Assembly: GCF_000754815.1 (NCBI RefSeq)
Contig: NZ_KN150747.1
Span: 1,085,908-1,149,907 of the forward strand
Length of the DNA stretch: 64,000 bases
Source of the DNA: Yersinia ruckeri ATCC 29473
GTDB lineage: Bacteria > Pseudomonadota > Gammaproteobacteria > Enterobacterales > Enterobacteriaceae
Reading direction: 5' to 3'
Made by a program: the position numbers and the translations under genes. Below the pieces are notes generated by a model. The model searched no databases. It was not told where the DNA came from and saw only the letters and a program-made list of their open reading frames with translations. The first letter of the stretch is position 1; every line of letters begins with the position of its first letter. Positions 63,404-64,000 of the stretch are shown in pieces.

Positions 63404-64000
63404 TGGGTCGTCCACGTCGTCGCGGCCGTGATATTAACGGCGTCCTGTTGTTGGACAAACCGTTAGGCCTTTCATCCAATGACGTTTTGCAGAAAGTGAA
63501 GCGTCTTTTCAGTGCCAACCGGGCCGGTCATACTGGTGCATTGGATCCATTGGCAACCGGTATGCTGCCAATCTGTCTGGGCGAAGCGACCAAATTTTCC
63601 CAATTCCTGCTGGATTCTGATAAACGCTACCGCGTAATTGCCCGCCTGGGCCAACGAACCGATACCTCTGATGCAGAGGGTGCGTTGATCAGTGAGCGAG
63701 ATATCAATTTTACGCAGGAACAGTTGGATGCCGCACTGGAAAGTTTCCGCGGTGATACCCAGCAAGTCCCTTCCATGTACTCTGCGCTGAAACATCAGGG
63801 CAAACCGTTATACGAGTATGCTCGTCAGGGGATTGAAGTTGAGCGCGAAGCCCGTGATATCACGGTCTATGAGCTGCAATTTCTCCGTTGGGAAGGCACC
63901 GAGCTGGAGCTGGAAATCCATTGTTCCAAGGGCACCTATATTCGAACTATCATTGATGATTTGGGCGAATTGCTAGGTTGTGGTGCTCATGTCAGTTATC
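63403..64000 (+). CDS. truB: tRNA pseudouridine-55 synthase TruB (3' end outside window)
   Basis: Makes pseudouridine 55 in the T-loop of tRNAs. The first 199 of about 314 residues are visible. The catalytic Asp48 is in [12 protein letters not shown], the Tyr in KRYRV (about 76) is present, and STKGTYIRT-type segment reads CSKGTYIRT. The start ATG overlaps the rbfA stop by one base (TAATG). Frame is open to the right edge. Confidence 0.97.
   Translation, partial: MGRPRRRGRDINGVLLLDKPLGLSSNDVLQKVKRLFSANRAGHTGALDPLATGMLPICLGEATKFSQFLLDSDKRYRVIARLGQRTDTSDAEGALISERDINFTQEQLDAALESFRGDTQQVPSMYSALKHQGKPLYEYARQGIEVEREARDITVYELQFLRWEGTELELEIHCSKGTYIRTIIDDLGELLGCGAHVSY

Overview
The window is a chromosomal segment of an enterobacterium of the Yersiniaceae, most probably a Yersinia. 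The gene order is that of the conserved E. coli-type blocks hflX-hflK-hflC-purA-nsrR-rnr-rlmB, rpsF-priB-rpsR-rplI ... tamA-tamB-ppa-fbp-mpl-argR-mdh, and ispB-rplU-rpmA-obgE ... greA-ftsH-folP-glmM-secG-leuU-metY-rimP-nusA-infB-rbfA-truB. Two YPAL-like palindromic repeats and basRS lying between obgE and dacB fit Yersinia. This assignment rests on recognising proteins and synteny, not on a database search.

Layout. 1-8.8 kb: end of hflX, the FtsH-modulating hflKC pair, yjeT, purA, the nitric-oxide sensor nsrR, and the RNA genes rnr and rlmB. 8.8-16.2 kb: an AT-rich accessory chaperone/usher locus. It has three tandem paralogous pilins, one PapD-type chaperone, one usher and two more pilins, one of which seems to lack a donor strand. 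It sits where E. coli carries yjfI-aidB. 16.3-18 kb: small stress proteins (bsmA, a yjfY-like gene) and the esterase yjfP. 18.2-19.9 kb: ribosomal operon with a recognisable S6:S18-type leader. 20-30.4 kb: ytfB, fklB, ytfE (with an NsrR-like operator upstream), cpdB, an IS3-family element with a frameshifted transposase between cpdB and cysQ, then ytfJ, ytfK, ytfL/paeA and msrA. 30.5-36.5 kb: the tamA-tamB-ytfP operon. 36.5-42.1 kb: central metabolism and arginine control (ppa, fbp, mpl, argR, mdh). 42.1-43.4 kb: a Ner-like gene (sfsB) divergent from two tandem MuA-N-terminus-like genes. 43.4-64 kb: ispB, ribosomal proteins L21/L27, yhbE, obgE, basRS, dacB, greA, yhbY, rlmE, ftsH, folP, glmM, secG, two tRNAs and the rimP-nusA-infB-rbfA-truB operon, which runs off the right edge.

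Connections inside the window. HflK/HflC and their partner protease FtsH are both present, 50 kb apart. NsrR and a likely target, ytfE, are both present. The translation apparatus is strongly represented: RimP, NusA, IF2, RbfA, TruB, ObgE, YhbY, RlmE, RlmB, RNase R and five ribosomal proteins.

Most notable signals: (1) two 157-bp, about 93% identical palindromic elements, each placed just 3' of a stop codon in sense orientation, with compensatory base changes in the central hairpin; (2) the five-pilin chaperone/usher locus; (3) the Mu-like regulatory trio beside ispB; (4) a U-U mismatch in the acceptor stem of tRNA-Leu(GAG). I saw no CRISPR array, complete prophage or obviously unprecedented multi-gene system. 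The fimbrial locus is the best candidate for under-described biology.
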